Assembly: GCF_030149505.1 (NCBI RefSeq) | Contig: NZ_JASBRN010000081.1 | Span: 1 to 57,034 of the forward strand | Direction: 5' to 3' | Source: Nocardioides sp. | GTDB taxonomy: Bacteria; Actinomycetota; Actinomycetes; Propionibacteriales; Nocardioidaceae | DNA: 57,034 nucleotides | Shown: in pieces, positions 41,568 to 49,962 of the stretch | Numbering within the stretch: position 1 is the first letter of the stretch | Layout: the number at the start of each line of letters is the position of its first letter | The notes under the pieces: model-generated | Database searches by the model: none | Told to the model about the DNA's origin: nothing | The model's input: only the letters and a program-made list of their open reading frames with translations | Position numbers and translations under genes: made by a program

Positions 41568-44500
41568 CTACACGCTCCCCTCGCCCGAGCTGAGCCCAAA
41601 AAATCGATCGAAGAACTCACCGAGGCGGTCGAGAACGCGTGCCTTCTTCTCGCCGTGGCCTCCCCCGCTAGAGAAGCGGGATGCGGGCGGAAGGATCTTG
41701 GTGATCGCGGTGCCTGTCGTCGGGATGGAGCCGTCGCGGAAGGCGTGGTCGACGAAGGCGCGGGTCTCGTCGGGCTTGAGGTTCTCGTCGTTGATGATCG
41801 CCTCGAGCTCGGTGCTGCGCTGGGCCTGGATGTAGGCGCGCCACTCATCATCGATCTCACCCGATGCCGAAACACGGTCGACGAAGTCGAGGATGAGGTC
41901 CTTCTTGTTGCGCAGTGTCGGGCTGGAGTCGACCGAGCGTTGGATGTCCATGAGCGCGGACATCTCCTTGTCAGCACCATTGCCTCGTGTATCACGCCAC
42001 TTGGCGACGAGCATGAGGATGTAGTCGACGTTGATCTCGACCTGCTTGATGAGCTCGATCTCGAAGACGACGTCGTCGTTGATCGACTCCTTCTCGCTCT
42101 CGCCCTCCTTGCGGAACTCGGCGTAGAGGTTCAGGTAGATGCTGCGGTAGTCCTGCATCTGGCGAGCGGTGATGATTTCGTTGCCCGCGAAGTCGTCGAA
42201 CGAAGTCAGGATGTTCTGCAGCCGCAGGATAGCGCCAAGCAGCGCGATGAACTCCTTCTGCGCGGTCTCACCGACGATCTGTCCCTCGAGCGGGAACTTC
42301 GCCAACAGCTCGGAGGCCTTGTCGGCGTACTCGTCGTAGTACTCGCCGTACGGCTTGAGCAGGACGATGCCGCGTGCGTCCTTGTTTCCGAACAGGGCGA
42401 TGGCCTCGTTGGTCTCTTCCTCCAGGTCCCGGAAGGAGACGATGTTGCCGTAGGTCTTGACCGAGTTGAGGATCCGGTTGGTGCGCGAGTACGCCTGAAT
42501 GAGGCCGTGGTTCACGAGCCGTTTGTCGACGAACAGCGTATTCATCGTGGTGGCGTCGAAGCCGGTCAGGAACATGTTGACCACGATGACGAGGTCGATC
42601 TCGCGGTTCTTCAGCCGCAGCGACAGGTCCTTGTAGTAGTTCTGGAACTTGTCGGCCGAGGTGTCGTAACTAGTGCCGAAGAGCTTGTTGTAGTCCTTGA
42701 TCGCCTCATCAAGGAAGTCGCGTGAAGACTGGTCGAGCGAACTGGTCTCGAAGCCCTCTTCGTCGAGGTAGTCGTCGCCGACGTCCTCGTTCGCTGCGTA
42801 GGAGAAGATGGTGGCGACCTTAAGGCGCTGGTCAGGCAGGAGGTCGGCCTGCTGCTTCTTGAACTCCAGGTAGTAACGCTTCGCTGCCTCGATCGAGGCG
42901 GTGGCGAATATGGCGTTGAAGCCCTTTACACGGCTGGCCTGCTTGAGTTCGGAGACCTTGTTGCGGCTGCCGACCACGTCGGCGACGTTGGTCACCACGG
43001 CGTAGTCGTAGCCCTGCGTCCGCTTGGTCTTCTGCTCGAAGTGCTCCAGCGTGTAGGCCGCAACCTGGCGCAGACGCTCCGGGTCGAGCAGCGCTCGCTC
43101 GGTGTCGATGGCGCTGACCTGCTTGTCTCCGACGCTGTCGGGCACCTTGACGGTGTTCACGTAGTCGATGCGGAACGGCAGGACGTTCTTGTCGTTGATC
43201 GCGTCCACGATCGTGTATGTGTGGATCGCCATCTGGTGATCAGCAGGCGGGCAACCTGCCGGGGCGCCGTGCTGGTAGCAGCCGAACGCCTGTGGCGTGG
43301 TGCGCAGCTTCGGGTTGCCGCCACTTGAGGAGTTGACCGCGAAGATCGGCGTGCCGGTGAAGCCGAAGATGTTGTAGCGCTTGAAGGACCGGGTGATCGC
43401 CGTGTGCATATCGCCGAACTGGGACCTGTGACACTCGTCGAAGATCAGGACGATGTGGCCGTCGTAGATGGCGTGGCCCTTGTTCGCGTTGATGAACGTC
43501 GCAAGCTTCTGGATCGTCGTGATGATGATCTTCGCGCTCGGATCCTCAAGCTGCCGCTTCAGCACCGACGTCGAGGTGTTGGAGTTCGCCGCGCCCTTCT
43601 CGAAGCGGTCGTACTCGCGCATGGTCTGGTAGTCGAGGTCCTTACGGTCGACCACGAACAGGACCTTGTCGACGCTCGCCATCCGCGACGCGAGCTGCGC
43701 AGTCTTGAACGAGGTCAGCGTCTTGCCAGACCCCGTTGTGTGCCAGACGTAGCCGCCCGCGCCCACGGTGCCGAGCTGCTTGTAGTTCGTGGCGATCTCG
43801 ATCTTCTGGATCACCCGCTCGGTGGCGACGATCTGGTACGGACGCATCACAAGCAGAAGCCGGTCAGCGGTGAGTACGCAGTACTTCGTCAGGACGTTGA
43901 GCAGCGAGTGCTTCGCGAAGAAGGTCTTGGTGAAGCCGGTCAGGTCTTGGATCGGGCGGTTCGCAGCGTCGGCCCACCAAGAGGTGAACTCGAACGAGTT
44001 CGAGGTCTTCTTGCCGCGCTTGGCGCCCGTCGCTTCCTTCACGTGTTGGAAGCGCGTGGTGTTCGAGTAGTACTTGGTCAGCGTGCCGTTGCTAATCACG
44101 AAGAGCTGGACGTACTCGAACAGCCCTGACCCAGCCCAGAAGCTGTCACGCTGATAGCGATCGATCTGATTGAACGCCTCGCGGATATCGACGCCGCGGC
44201 GCTTAAGCTCGACGTGAACGAGCGGCAGGCCATTGACGAGGATCGTGACGTCGTAGCGGTTGGACCGGCGGGCACCGCCGTCGCCCTCGCCGATCTCGTA
44301 CTGGTTGATGACCTGCAGTCGGTTGTTGTGGATGTTGGTCTTGTCGATGAGCTGGACGTTCTTCGTCGTCCCGTCATCCCGCTTCAGGACCTGGACGTGG
44401 TCCTCTTGGATGCGGACGGTTTTCTCGACGATGCCGTCGTTGGCCCCGGCGACCTTCTCGCTAAAGAACCGCTCCCACTCGGTATCGCTGAACGTGATCC

Positions 44501-44729
44501 CGTTCAGTACTTCCAACTGGGAACGGAGGTTTGCGACAAGCTGCTCCTCGGTCGTGATCGGGAGGTAGTCATACGCCTGCCCCTGCAGGAGCTTCACCAG
44601 CTCGCGCTCCAGGTCAGCCTCAGACTGGTACGAGGTCGCGGACGCGGCATCCGGCACGAACTCTGCGACCACCGTGCTCTCCGAGGAGACCGCGATCGGT
44701 TCATATCGCATCGCCGCCCGCTCGTTCAC
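41568..44729 (-). CDS. hsdR: type I restriction enzyme subunit R
   Basis: 1053 aa, EcoR124-like. N-terminal PD-ExK nuclease with D160, E174-x-K176 (VTILVNGLPLVHVELKRRG), Walker A TTGSGKT (332-337), DECH box at 431-434 (LIFDECHRSQFGD), GFTGTPIF, and a helicase C-terminus. HsdR translocates DNA and cleaves it when foreign, in complex with HsdM and HsdS. Residues ~484-501 (CYQHGAPAGCPPADHQMA) are an unusual Cys/Pro insertion where relatives go straight from TTxQAFG to LHTYTIVDAI. GTG 44729 overlaps the hsdS stop. Confidence 0.95.
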   Translation of the reverse strand: MNERAAMRYEPIAVSSESTVVAEFVPDAASATSYQSEADLERELVKLLQGQAYDYLPITTEEQLVANLRSQLEVLNGITFSDTEWERFFSEKVAGANDGIVEKTVRIQEDHVQVLKRDDGTTKNVQLIDKTNIHNNRLQVINQYEIGEGDGGARRSNRYDVTILVNGLPLVHVELKRRGVDIREAFNQIDRYQRDSFWAGSGLFEYVQLFVISNGTLTKYYSNTTRFQHVKEATGAKRGKKTSNSFEFTSWWADAANRPIQDLTGFTKTFFAKHSLLNVLTKYCVLTADRLLLVMRPYQIVATERVIQKIEIATNYKQLGTVGAGGYVWHTTGSGKTLTSFKTAQLASRMASVDKVLFVVDRKDLDYQTMREYDRFEKGAANSNTSTSVLKRQLEDPSAKIIITTIQKLATFINANKGHAIYDGHIVLIFDECHRSQFGDMHTAITRSFKRYNIFGFTGTPIFAVNSSSGGNPKLRTTPQAFGCYQHGAPAGCPPADHQMAIHTYTIVDAINDKNVLPFRIDYVNTVKVPDSVGDKQVSAIDTERALLDPERLRQVAAYTLEHFEQKTKRTQGYDYAVVTNVADVVGSRNKVSELKQASRVKGFNAIFATASIEAAKRYYLEFKKQQADLLPDQRLKVATIFSYAANEDVGDDYLDEEGFETSSLDQSSRDFLDEAIKDYNKLFGTSYDTSADKFQNYYKDLSLRLKNREIDLVIVVNMFLTGFDATTMNTLFVDKRLVNHGLIQAYSRTNRILNSVKTYGNIVSFRDLEEETNEAIALFGNKDARGIVLLKPYGEYYDEYADKASELLAKFPLEGQIVGETAQKEFIALLGAILRLQNILTSFDDFAGNEIITARQMQDYRSIYLNLYAEFRKEGESEKESINDDVVFEIELIKQVEINVDYILMLVAKWRDTRGNGADKEMSALMDIQRSVDSSPTLRNKKDLILDFVDRVSASGEIDDEWRAYIQAQRSTELEAIINDENLKPDETRAFVDHAFRDGSIPTTGTAITKILPPASRFSSGGGHGEKKARVLDRLGEFFDRFFGLSSGEGSV

Positions 44730-45919
44730 GCTGCGACCTCCTCGAAGGCCAGGAGCTTGCCCCTGTAGTACTCGTACTGCCCTCGACGAGCTTCAAGTTC
44801 CGCCGGAAGGCCCTCGCTCCGGCTGTTGACTAGCGCATCGAAGCAGTCGAGCATCTCGACAATTCGCTGCTGTTCATCGAGGGAAGGCAAGTCGATCGGG
44901 AGCGCCTTGATGATGCTCGAATTAAGGTCTGCTCGAGCTCCCCGGCCTTGGCCCTTGAGTTCCTCGTAGTGCTTCGAAACCCAGTGATACACGTAGCGAT
45001 AGTGCGCTTGCGCCGGGTCGATTTGCATGTTGAAACAGTGTTGATTGGTCGTCAGCGGAATCTTGTTGACGCAGGCCCGCGCGGCAGACGCGCCCGAGAT
45101 TGCGACGATCACACAGTTCTCCGGAATCCACTTGATCGCGGTCTCCTTGAGGGCCTGTTCCGTCACCTTCATCTCGGTGTCCCATACGTCGGCCCACACA
45201 ACCTCCTGCGTGCGCAGCCACGGAATCGTCCCGCCCTCGTAGTACGCCGGGCTGCCCGCGAGAGGTGTAGCCCCGGAAGATGTCTTGATGCAGACGTCAC
45301 CCATTGGAATCCTCCGTACCCCCCCCGCTTCAGCGAAGGTCAGGAGGGCGTTTCGGTAATGGGCATACTGGAGACGTCGGGCCTCGAGTTCCGCCTCAAG
45401 TTCCGCCTCAAGCTCAGTGAATGCGTCCAGGACGTTGACTATCGCCCGCTGCACCTCGATGGGCGGCACCGGAACCAGCAAGGTGTCCGTGTCGCTCACC
45501 GTCAACTGCGGCAACTTCACGGATTTTGAGCGGGCCAACTCCTGGAGGGACGCGGTCTGCGTGAGCAAGTAGTAGTACACAAACTTCTGATCGACGCCGT
45601 CGGCGTCGATTGAGTAGGACCACATCTCAGTCTTGTGAGTGAACGGGCCCTCATAGAAGGCGAATCCGATGTTTCCCCGCGACTTCACGATGATGCTCGG
45701 CACGCGGATGACGTCCTTGGCAGGAACAGCCCCTTCCGCAACGTCCGCAAAGGTCGCGCCAGCTGCGAAGACGCGGATCGGACCGCCGTGCTCCTGAATG
45801 CTCTTCATTCGGCTTGCGGTGATCGACGTTCCTTTATTCCGTCTACCCAACGCGCCCAGGGCCTTCCGCTCGACACCGTTCGGGCAGTGCTCGCGAAGTA
45901 GGTCTTCAATCCGGCTCAT
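44726..45919 (-). CDS. hsdS: type I restriction-modification specificity subunit S
   Basis: 397 aa, two target-recognition domains. The first conserved helix ends PPIEVQRAIVNVLDAF TELEAELEAELEARRLQYAHYR; the second PSLDEQQRIVEMLDCFDALVNS..LEARRGQYEYYRGKLL is its counterpart. HsdS sets the bipartite recognition site. The central helix contains three ELEA repeats (see the repeat entry). ATG 45919 overlaps the hsdM stop (ATGA) and the stop overlaps the hsdR start (GTGA). Confidence 0.93.
   Translation of the reverse strand: MSRIEDLLREHCPNGVERKALGALGRRNKGTSITASRMKSIQEHGGPIRVFAAGATFADVAEGAVPAKDVIRVPSIIVKSRGNIGFAFYEGPFTHKTEMWSYSIDADGVDQKFVYYYLLTQTASLQELARSKSVKLPQLTVSDTDTLLVPVPPIEVQRAIVNVLDAFTELEAELEAELEARRLQYAHYRNALLTFAEAGGVRRIPMGDVCIKTSSGATPLAGSPAYYEGGTIPWLRTQEVVWADVWDTEMKVTEQALKETAIKWIPENCVIVAISGASAARACVNKIPLTTNQHCFNMQIDPAQAHYRYVYHWVSKHYEELKGQGRGARADLNSSIIKALPIDLPSLDEQQRIVEMLDCFDALVNSRSEGLPAELEARRGQYEYYRGKLLAFEEVAA
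45381..45416 (-). repeat. 12-bp tandem repeat in hsdS central spacer
   Basis: Three 12-bp units (plus-strand GCCTCGAGTTCC, GCCTCAAGTTCC, GCCTCAAGCTCA) encode the ELEA repeats between the two recognition domains. EcoR124I has an equivalent TAEL repeat whose copy number changes the spacer of the recognition site. Confidence 0.75.
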
Positions 45920-47484
45920 GACACCGTCTCCAGATCTTCGACGATGGCATCCACACGAGCGCGAACCGCAGCCTGGCGGGACACAATGTCGGCGATTCGA
46001 CCATTGAGGTCTGCAATGTCGACGACTTCGCGAGTGTCCGCGGCCTCCACCCAAGCAGTGACCGACAGGTTGTAATCGCTGTCTGCGAGCGTCTCGCTCG
46101 AGACAGCCGTACTGAAGTGCTCCATCTCCTCGCGGCTGGCGTAAGTATCGAGGATCTTCTTCTGATGATCTGGCAGCAGCTTGTTCTTGTTGCCTACACG
46201 CTTGAACTCGGCAGACGCGTCAATGAAGAGCACCGAGGTGTCCTTGCGAGACTTCTTCAGCACGAGGATGCAAGTCTTAATCGGCGTTCCGAAGAAGAGG
46301 TCCGGAGGCAACTGGATGACGGCGTCGACGTAGTTGTTGTCGATCAGGTACTTGCGAATCTTCTGCTCTGCGCCGCCCCGGTACATGACCCCGGGGAACT
46401 CGACGATGGCCGCGGTGCCGTTGACCGCCAGCCAATTGAGCATGTGCATCGTGAACGCCAGGTCGGCGTAGTTCTTTGGGGCGAGAACACCCGCCGGAGC
46501 GAACCGGGGGTCGTTGATCATCAGCGGGTTGGCATCACCATCCCACTTAATCGAGTAGGGCGGGTTGGAAACGATCGCCTCGAACGGCTCGTCGTCCCAG
46601 TGCGCCGGGTCGGTCAGGGTGTCGCCATGGGCGATGTCGAACTTCTCGTAGTTGATGTCGTGCAGGAACATATTGATCCGCGCAAGGTTGTACGTGGTCA
46701 GGTTGATCTCCTGACCGTAGAAGCCCCGCCGGACGTTGTCCTTGCCGAGAACCTTGGCGAACTTCAGCAGGAGCGATCCAGAGCCAACCGCCGGGTCGTA
46801 GACCTTGTTGACCTGGGTCTTGCCGACCACCGTGATGCGAGCCAGGAGCTCGGAGACCTCCTGCGGCGTGTAGTACTCACCGCCGGACTTGCCTGCGCTG
46901 GAGGCGTACATGCCCATGAGGTACTCGTAGGCATCACCGAAGGCGTCGATGGTGTTCTCGGTGAAGCCACCATTGCCGAAGTTCAGCTCACCGATCGCGT
47001 CAAGCAGCTTGACCAGCCGCTCATTCCTCTTGGCCACGGTCGGGCCAAGCCTCGGGCTGTTGACGTCAAGGTCGTGGAACAGGCCCTTGAGGTCGTCCTC
47101 GCTCGCGGCGCCAACCGCAGATCCCTCAATGCTCGCGAACACTCGCGAGAGCGTCTCGTTGAGGTTCTCGTCGCGCGCGGCTCGCTTGCGAACGTTCTCG
47201 AACAGCTCGCTCGGGAGAATGTAGAAGCCCTTCTCGTCGACCGTGTCCTTGCGGCCGAACTCTGCGTCCTTGTCGCTGAGTTTGCCGTAGTCGAAGTCAG
47301 CGATGCCGGCCTCGCCCTCGAGCTTGTTCAGGTAGGCGGCGAGGTTCTCGGAGATGAAGCGGTAGAAGAGGATGCCGAGCACGTAGGACTTGAAGTCCCA
47401 GCCGTCGACGCTGCCTCGCAGGTCGTTGGCGATGCGCCAGATGGTCTTGTGAAGCTCGGCTCGCTGCTGTTCCCCGGACGTCAT
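45916..47484 (-). CDS. hsdM: type I restriction-modification methyltransferase subunit M
   Basis: 522 aa. N-terminal HsdM domain (LHKTIWRIANDLRGSVDGWDFKSYVLGILFYRFISENL), SAM-binding motif I DPAVGSGSLL (230-239) and catalytic NPPY (307-310), giving N6-adenine methylation. GGAGAGG precedes ATG 47484 (a TTG lies one codon before it). First gene of the operon, with a strong promoter 70 nt upstream. Confidence 0.95.
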   Translation of the reverse strand: MTSGEQQRAELHKTIWRIANDLRGSVDGWDFKSYVLGILFYRFISENLAAYLNKLEGEAGIADFDYGKLSDKDAEFGRKDTVDEKGFYILPSELFENVRKRAARDENLNETLSRVFASIEGSAVGAASEDDLKGLFHDLDVNSPRLGPTVAKRNERLVKLLDAIGELNFGNGGFTENTIDAFGDAYEYLMGMYASSAGKSGGEYYTPQEVSELLARITVVGKTQVNKVYDPAVGSGSLLLKFAKVLGKDNVRRGFYGQEINLTTYNLARINMFLHDINYEKFDIAHGDTLTDPAHWDDEPFEAIVSNPPYSIKWDGDANPLMINDPRFAPAGVLAPKNYADLAFTMHMLNWLAVNGTAAIVEFPGVMYRGGAEQKIRKYLIDNNYVDAVIQLPPDLFFGTPIKTCILVLKKSRKDTSVLFIDASAEFKRVGNKNKLLPDHQKKILDTYASREEMEHFSTAVSSETLADSDYNLSVTAWVEAADTREVVDIADLNGRIADIVSRQAAVRARVDAIVEDLETVS

Positions 47485-47553
47485 CAAAACACCTCTCCGA
47501 AAGAGCCAAGTCCGATGGGAGGGTGGATGGCGGCGGTGTTCATGCGTACCCCG

Positions 47554-47581
47554 ATTTTAGCAAATGTCGACATTTCGGCAA
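47554..47581 (-). promoter_or_regulatory. promoter and operator of the defence operon
   Basis: Minus strand TTGCCG (-35, 47576-47581), 16-bp spacer, TAAAAT (-10, 47554-47559). The spacer is almost entirely the perfect palindrome AAATGTCGACATTT (47562-47575), a likely operator. Predicted leader about 60 nt before hsdM. Confidence 0.7.
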
Positions 47582-47660
47582 AGATCGAATCTATCGGCCC
47601 CGGTGGCCCGACTGTGGGGTGCAGTCTTTCAGTAGGTGCCGACAGTTCATGGGATTCAGC

Positions 47661-47801
47661 TCACCAGTCCCATGCAATGCCGCTGTAGAGGTCGCTGAAC
47701 TCCGTTCGTGCGGACTGCTTCTCGTCGAGCTGAAGGATGGTGTCGCGGGTTGGTTGGCCTGGGGCGGCGATGTCGGTGAGCCGGTCGACGCGCCAGACCT
47801 C
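47661..47801 (-). pseudogene. orphan C-terminal coding fragment at the island edge
   Basis: Minus-strand frame EVWRVDRLTDIAAPGQPTRD then TILQLDEKQSARTEFSDLYS and GIAWDW-stop, about 47 residues, directly preceded by an in-frame TGA and lacking any start. Its composition is protein-like, so it looks like the end of a gene lost when the island formed. Family not recognised. The rest of 47485-47906 holds only the hsdM promoter, hairpins and this fragment. Confidence 0.4.
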
Positions 47802-47810
47802 TCACTAAAG

Positions 47811-47847
47811 CGAAGAGGTCCGCTGGCGATGCCGGCGGACCTCTTCG
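47811..47847. terminator. 13-bp hairpin
   Basis: CGAAGAGGTCCGC-11 nt-GCGGACCTCTTCG, perfect stem, followed on the plus strand by TCAATCTTCAAAT. Lies between the tRNA-Ala gene and the orphan fragment. Confidence 0.65.
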
Positions 47848-47872
47848 TCAATCTTCAAATCACTCATCGGCG

Positions 47873-47899
47873 CTTACTCAAGCCATTTTTTTGAGTAAG
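47873..47899 (-). terminator. hairpin downstream of tRNA-Ala
   Basis: CTTACTCAA-9 nt-TTGAGTAAG, perfect 9-bp stem directly after the tRNA 3' end in the direction of transcription; the loop contains a run of T (plus strand). Probable tRNA terminator. Confidence 0.5.
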
Positions 47900-47906
47900 G
47901 ACACCG

Positions 47907-47982
47907 TGGTGGAGGTGAGGGGACTCGAACCCCTGACCCTCTGCATGCCATGCAGATGCGCTACCAGCTGCGCCACACCCCC
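47907..47982 (-). tRNA. tRNA-Ala(GGC)
   Basis: Full cloverleaf on the minus strand: acceptor GGGGGTG/CACCTCC (one G-U), D arm GCGC/GCGC, anticodon stem TCTGC/GCAGA with loop ATGGCAT (anticodon GGC), T arm AGGGG-TTCGAGT-CCCCT, discriminator A and encoded CCA (47907-47909). It lies between the defence island and the core gene block and could be the integration target, although no duplicated 3' end was found at 34200. Confidence 0.95.
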
Positions 47983-48050
47983 AGGTGGTGTGCCGGAACC
48001 GGCCTGCAGACCGTTCCAGCGACGACGGAACACTAGCCGACGGGTGTCGA

Positions 48051-48713
48051 CTACGCGAAATCGGGGTCCCCCGCGGTGCGGTTGTACGCCAGCAGGCGCA
48101 GCCGTCCCGCCTCCGGCTGCTCGAGGAGCTCGACCCAGCCGCAGTTGTCGACCCCGCGCAGGGCGTGGATGGCCTCGGTGGGCCAGCCGAGCAGGGCGAC
48201 GGTGGCGACCCGGATGGCCGCGCCGTGGGAGACGGCCAGCGCCGTGCGGCCGGGCTCCACGGTGTCGAGCAGCGCGTGCAGCGCCCCCACCATCCGGTCG
48301 CGGACCTGCTCGGTGGTCTCGGCCCCGGGGACGACGTCGAAGTCGCCCTGGTGGAAGCGCGCGAACTCCTCGGGCGCGAGCGCGCGGTACTCGTCGTGGG
48401 AGAGCCCCTGGCGCTCGCCCAGGTGGAACTCCCGCAGCCGCGCGTCGTACGACGCCTCCAGCCCGCACGCGGCCAGGACCGGCTCCGCGGTGCGGCGGGT
48501 GCGGGCGAGGTCGCTGCACCACACGACGTCGGGTGCCAGGGCAGCCATGGCCGGGGCGACCGCCGCCGCCTGGGCACGCCCGACGTCGTCGAGATCGACG
48601 TCGAGCTGGCCCTGGATGCGGCGCGCGTGGTTGTGGGCGGTGCGGCCGTGCCGCAGGAGCACGAGACGCCGGCCGTGCCCCCGCCCGTCACGCATGTCGG
48701 GCACGTCGCTCAC
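48051..48713 (-). CDS. histidine phosphatase family protein
   Basis: 220 aa. LVLLRHGRTAHNHARRIQGQLDVDLDDVG is the RHG catalytic motif; the second His is in LAVSHGAAIRV, and RTRRTAEPVL and LREFHLGERQG supply the phosphate pocket. In M. tuberculosis the gene in this position, downstream of rsfS, is a glucosyl-3-phosphoglycerate phosphatase (GpgP); equivalence here is inference from synteny. GTG 48713 overlaps the rsfS stop (GTGA). Confidence 0.88.
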   Translation of the reverse strand: MSDVPDMRDGRGHGRRLVLLRHGRTAHNHARRIQGQLDVDLDDVGRAQAAAVAPAMAALAPDVVWCSDLARTRRTAEPVLAACGLEASYDARLREFHLGERQGLSHDEYRALAPEEFARFHQGDFDVVPGAETTEQVRDRMVGALHALLDTVEPGRTALAVSHGAAIRVATVALLGWPTEAIHALRGVDNCGWVELLEQPEAGRLRLLAYNRTAGDPDFA

Positions 48714-49081
48714 GAGCGGGTGACGTCCTCCGGCAGGGCGATGGCCGGGCAGTCGCGCCACAGCCGCTCCAGGGCGTAGAACTGCCGCTCCTCCTCGTGC
48801 TGGACGTGGACGACGATCTCGCCGTAGTCCAGCAGCACCCAGCGCCCGTCGCGCTGGCCCTCCCGACGGATCGGCTTGGCGCCGACCTCGCGCAGGGCGT
48901 CCTCGACGGCGTCCACGATGGCGCCCACCTGGCGCTCGTTGGAGGCCGAGACGAGCAGGAAGGCGTCGGTGATGGCCAGCTGCTCGGAGACGTCGAAGGC
49001 GATGATCTGCTCGCCCTTCTTGTCGCTCGCGGCGCGGGCGCCGGCGACGACGAGCTCGACGGCATGGTCGGTGGCGGTCAT
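48710..49081 (-). CDS. rsfS: ribosome silencing factor RsfS
   Basis: 123 aa. [49 protein letters not shown] and [32 protein letters not shown] are diagnostic of RsfS/Iojap, which binds L14 and blocks subunit joining when nutrients are scarce. ATG 49081 overlaps the nadD stop (ATGA). Order nadD-rsfS-phosphatase is conserved. Confidence 0.95.
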   Translation of the reverse strand: MTATDHAVELVVAGARAASDKKGEQIIAFDVSEQLAITDAFLLVSASNERQVGAIVDAVEDALREVGAKPIRREGQRDGRWVLLDYGEIVVHVQHEEERQFYALERLWRDCPAIALPEDVTRS

Positions 49082-49740
49082 GGTGCTCCAGGGTCTGCCC
49101 GGCGCTCGGTCACGGGGGCGGGCGCCCCCTCCGGCCCGGACGGGTAGAGGTCGTGCTTGACGAGGTACTGCACCACACCGTCGGGGACGAGGTACCACAC
49201 GGGCTCCCCGCGCCGGCGGCGTCGGCGCACGTCGGAGGACGAGATCGCCAGGGCGGGGATCTCCAGCATGGTCACGCGGTCGGCCGGGATGGCGGCCAGC
49301 ACGGCCGGGTCCATCTCGTAGCCGGGCCGGGTCACGCCGACGAACCGCGCGAGCTCGAAGAGCTCCTCGTGGTCGCGCCAGGTGAAGATGTCGGCCAGCG
49401 CGTCGGCACCGGTGATGAAGAAGAGCTCTGCGTCGGGCAGCTGGGCCGCGAGGTCGCGCAGGGTGTCGACGGTGTAGGTGCGCCCGGGTCGGTCGATGTC
49501 GACCCGGCTCACGGTGAAGCGCGGGTTCGAGGCGGTGGCCACCACAGTCATGAGGTAGCGGTGCTCGGCGGGCGCGACGTCGCGCCCCGCCTTCTGCCAG
49601 GGGTCGCCGGTGGGCACGAAGACGACCTCGTCGAGGTCGAACCAGTGCTGGACCTCCGAGGCCGCCACGAGGTGGCCGTGGTGCACGGGGTCGAAGGTGC
49701 CCCCCATGACGCCGACACGGCGTCGGGGTGGGCGGGTCAC
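49078..49740 (-). CDS. nadD: nicotinate-nucleotide adenylyltransferase
   Basis: 220 aa. [22 protein letters not shown] contains the nucleotidyltransferase (H/T)xGH motif; the second motif is [36 protein letters not shown] and the C-terminal [11 protein letters not shown] are typical of NadD. It makes deamido-NAD from nicotinate mononucleotide and ATP. GTG 49740 starts the nadD-rsfS-phosphatase operon; a small membrane-protein gene precedes it by 10 nt. Confidence 0.95.
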   Translation of the reverse strand: MTRPPRRRVGVMGGTFDPVHHGHLVAASEVQHWFDLDEVVFVPTGDPWQKAGRDVAPAEHRYLMTVVATASNPRFTVSRVDIDRPGRTYTVDTLRDLAAQLPDAELFFITGADALADIFTWRDHEELFELARFVGVTRPGYEMDPAVLAAIPADRVTMLEIPALAISSSDVRRRRRRGEPVWYLVPDGVVQYLVKHDLYPSGPEGAPAPVTERRADPGAP

Positions 49741-49750
49741 CGGGTGGAGC

Positions 49751-49900
49751 TCAGCTGTGCTCGCGGCCGCCGCCGAAGGCGAGGAGCGCGAAGAGCAGGC
49801 CCATGAGGATGCCCAGCGTCAGGAGGCCGATGCCCCACGAGAGACCCATGTTGAGGGAGTTCTCCTCGGCCTCCGTGGCCAGGATGGTCAGCGCATGCAT
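49751..49900 (-). CDS. 49-aa membrane protein
   Basis: Short [22 protein letters not shown], then one TM segment [23 protein letters not shown] and a Gly-Gly-Gly-Arg-Glu-His-Ser tail. ATG 49900 is six bases after a TAGGAT hexamer, so a leaderless mRNA is likely; nadD follows 10 nt later on the same strand and may be cotranscribed. Small proteins of this shape next to nadD are common in actinobacteria. Function unknown. Confidence 0.7.
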   Translation of the reverse strand: MHALTILATEAEENSLNMGLSWGIGLLTLGILMGLLFALLAFGGGREHS

Positions 49901-49906
49901 GGTCAG

Positions 49907-49912
49907 ATCCTA
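49907..49912 (-). promoter_or_regulatory. -10 element of the 49-aa protein/nadD unit
   Basis: TAGGAT on the minus strand, six bases before ATG 49900. Confidence 0.5.
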
Positions 49913-49962
49913 GCGGGCCGGGCCACGGGCCCCTTCGGCGGTCCGCCCCCCGCCGCTCCGGC

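Noticed and set aside
34200..47910. Direct-repeat attachment sites flanking the defence island
   Set aside because: The 3' end of tRNA-Ala was compared by eye with the left boundary; only a short CGAACCCC-type match is seen, which is chance level.
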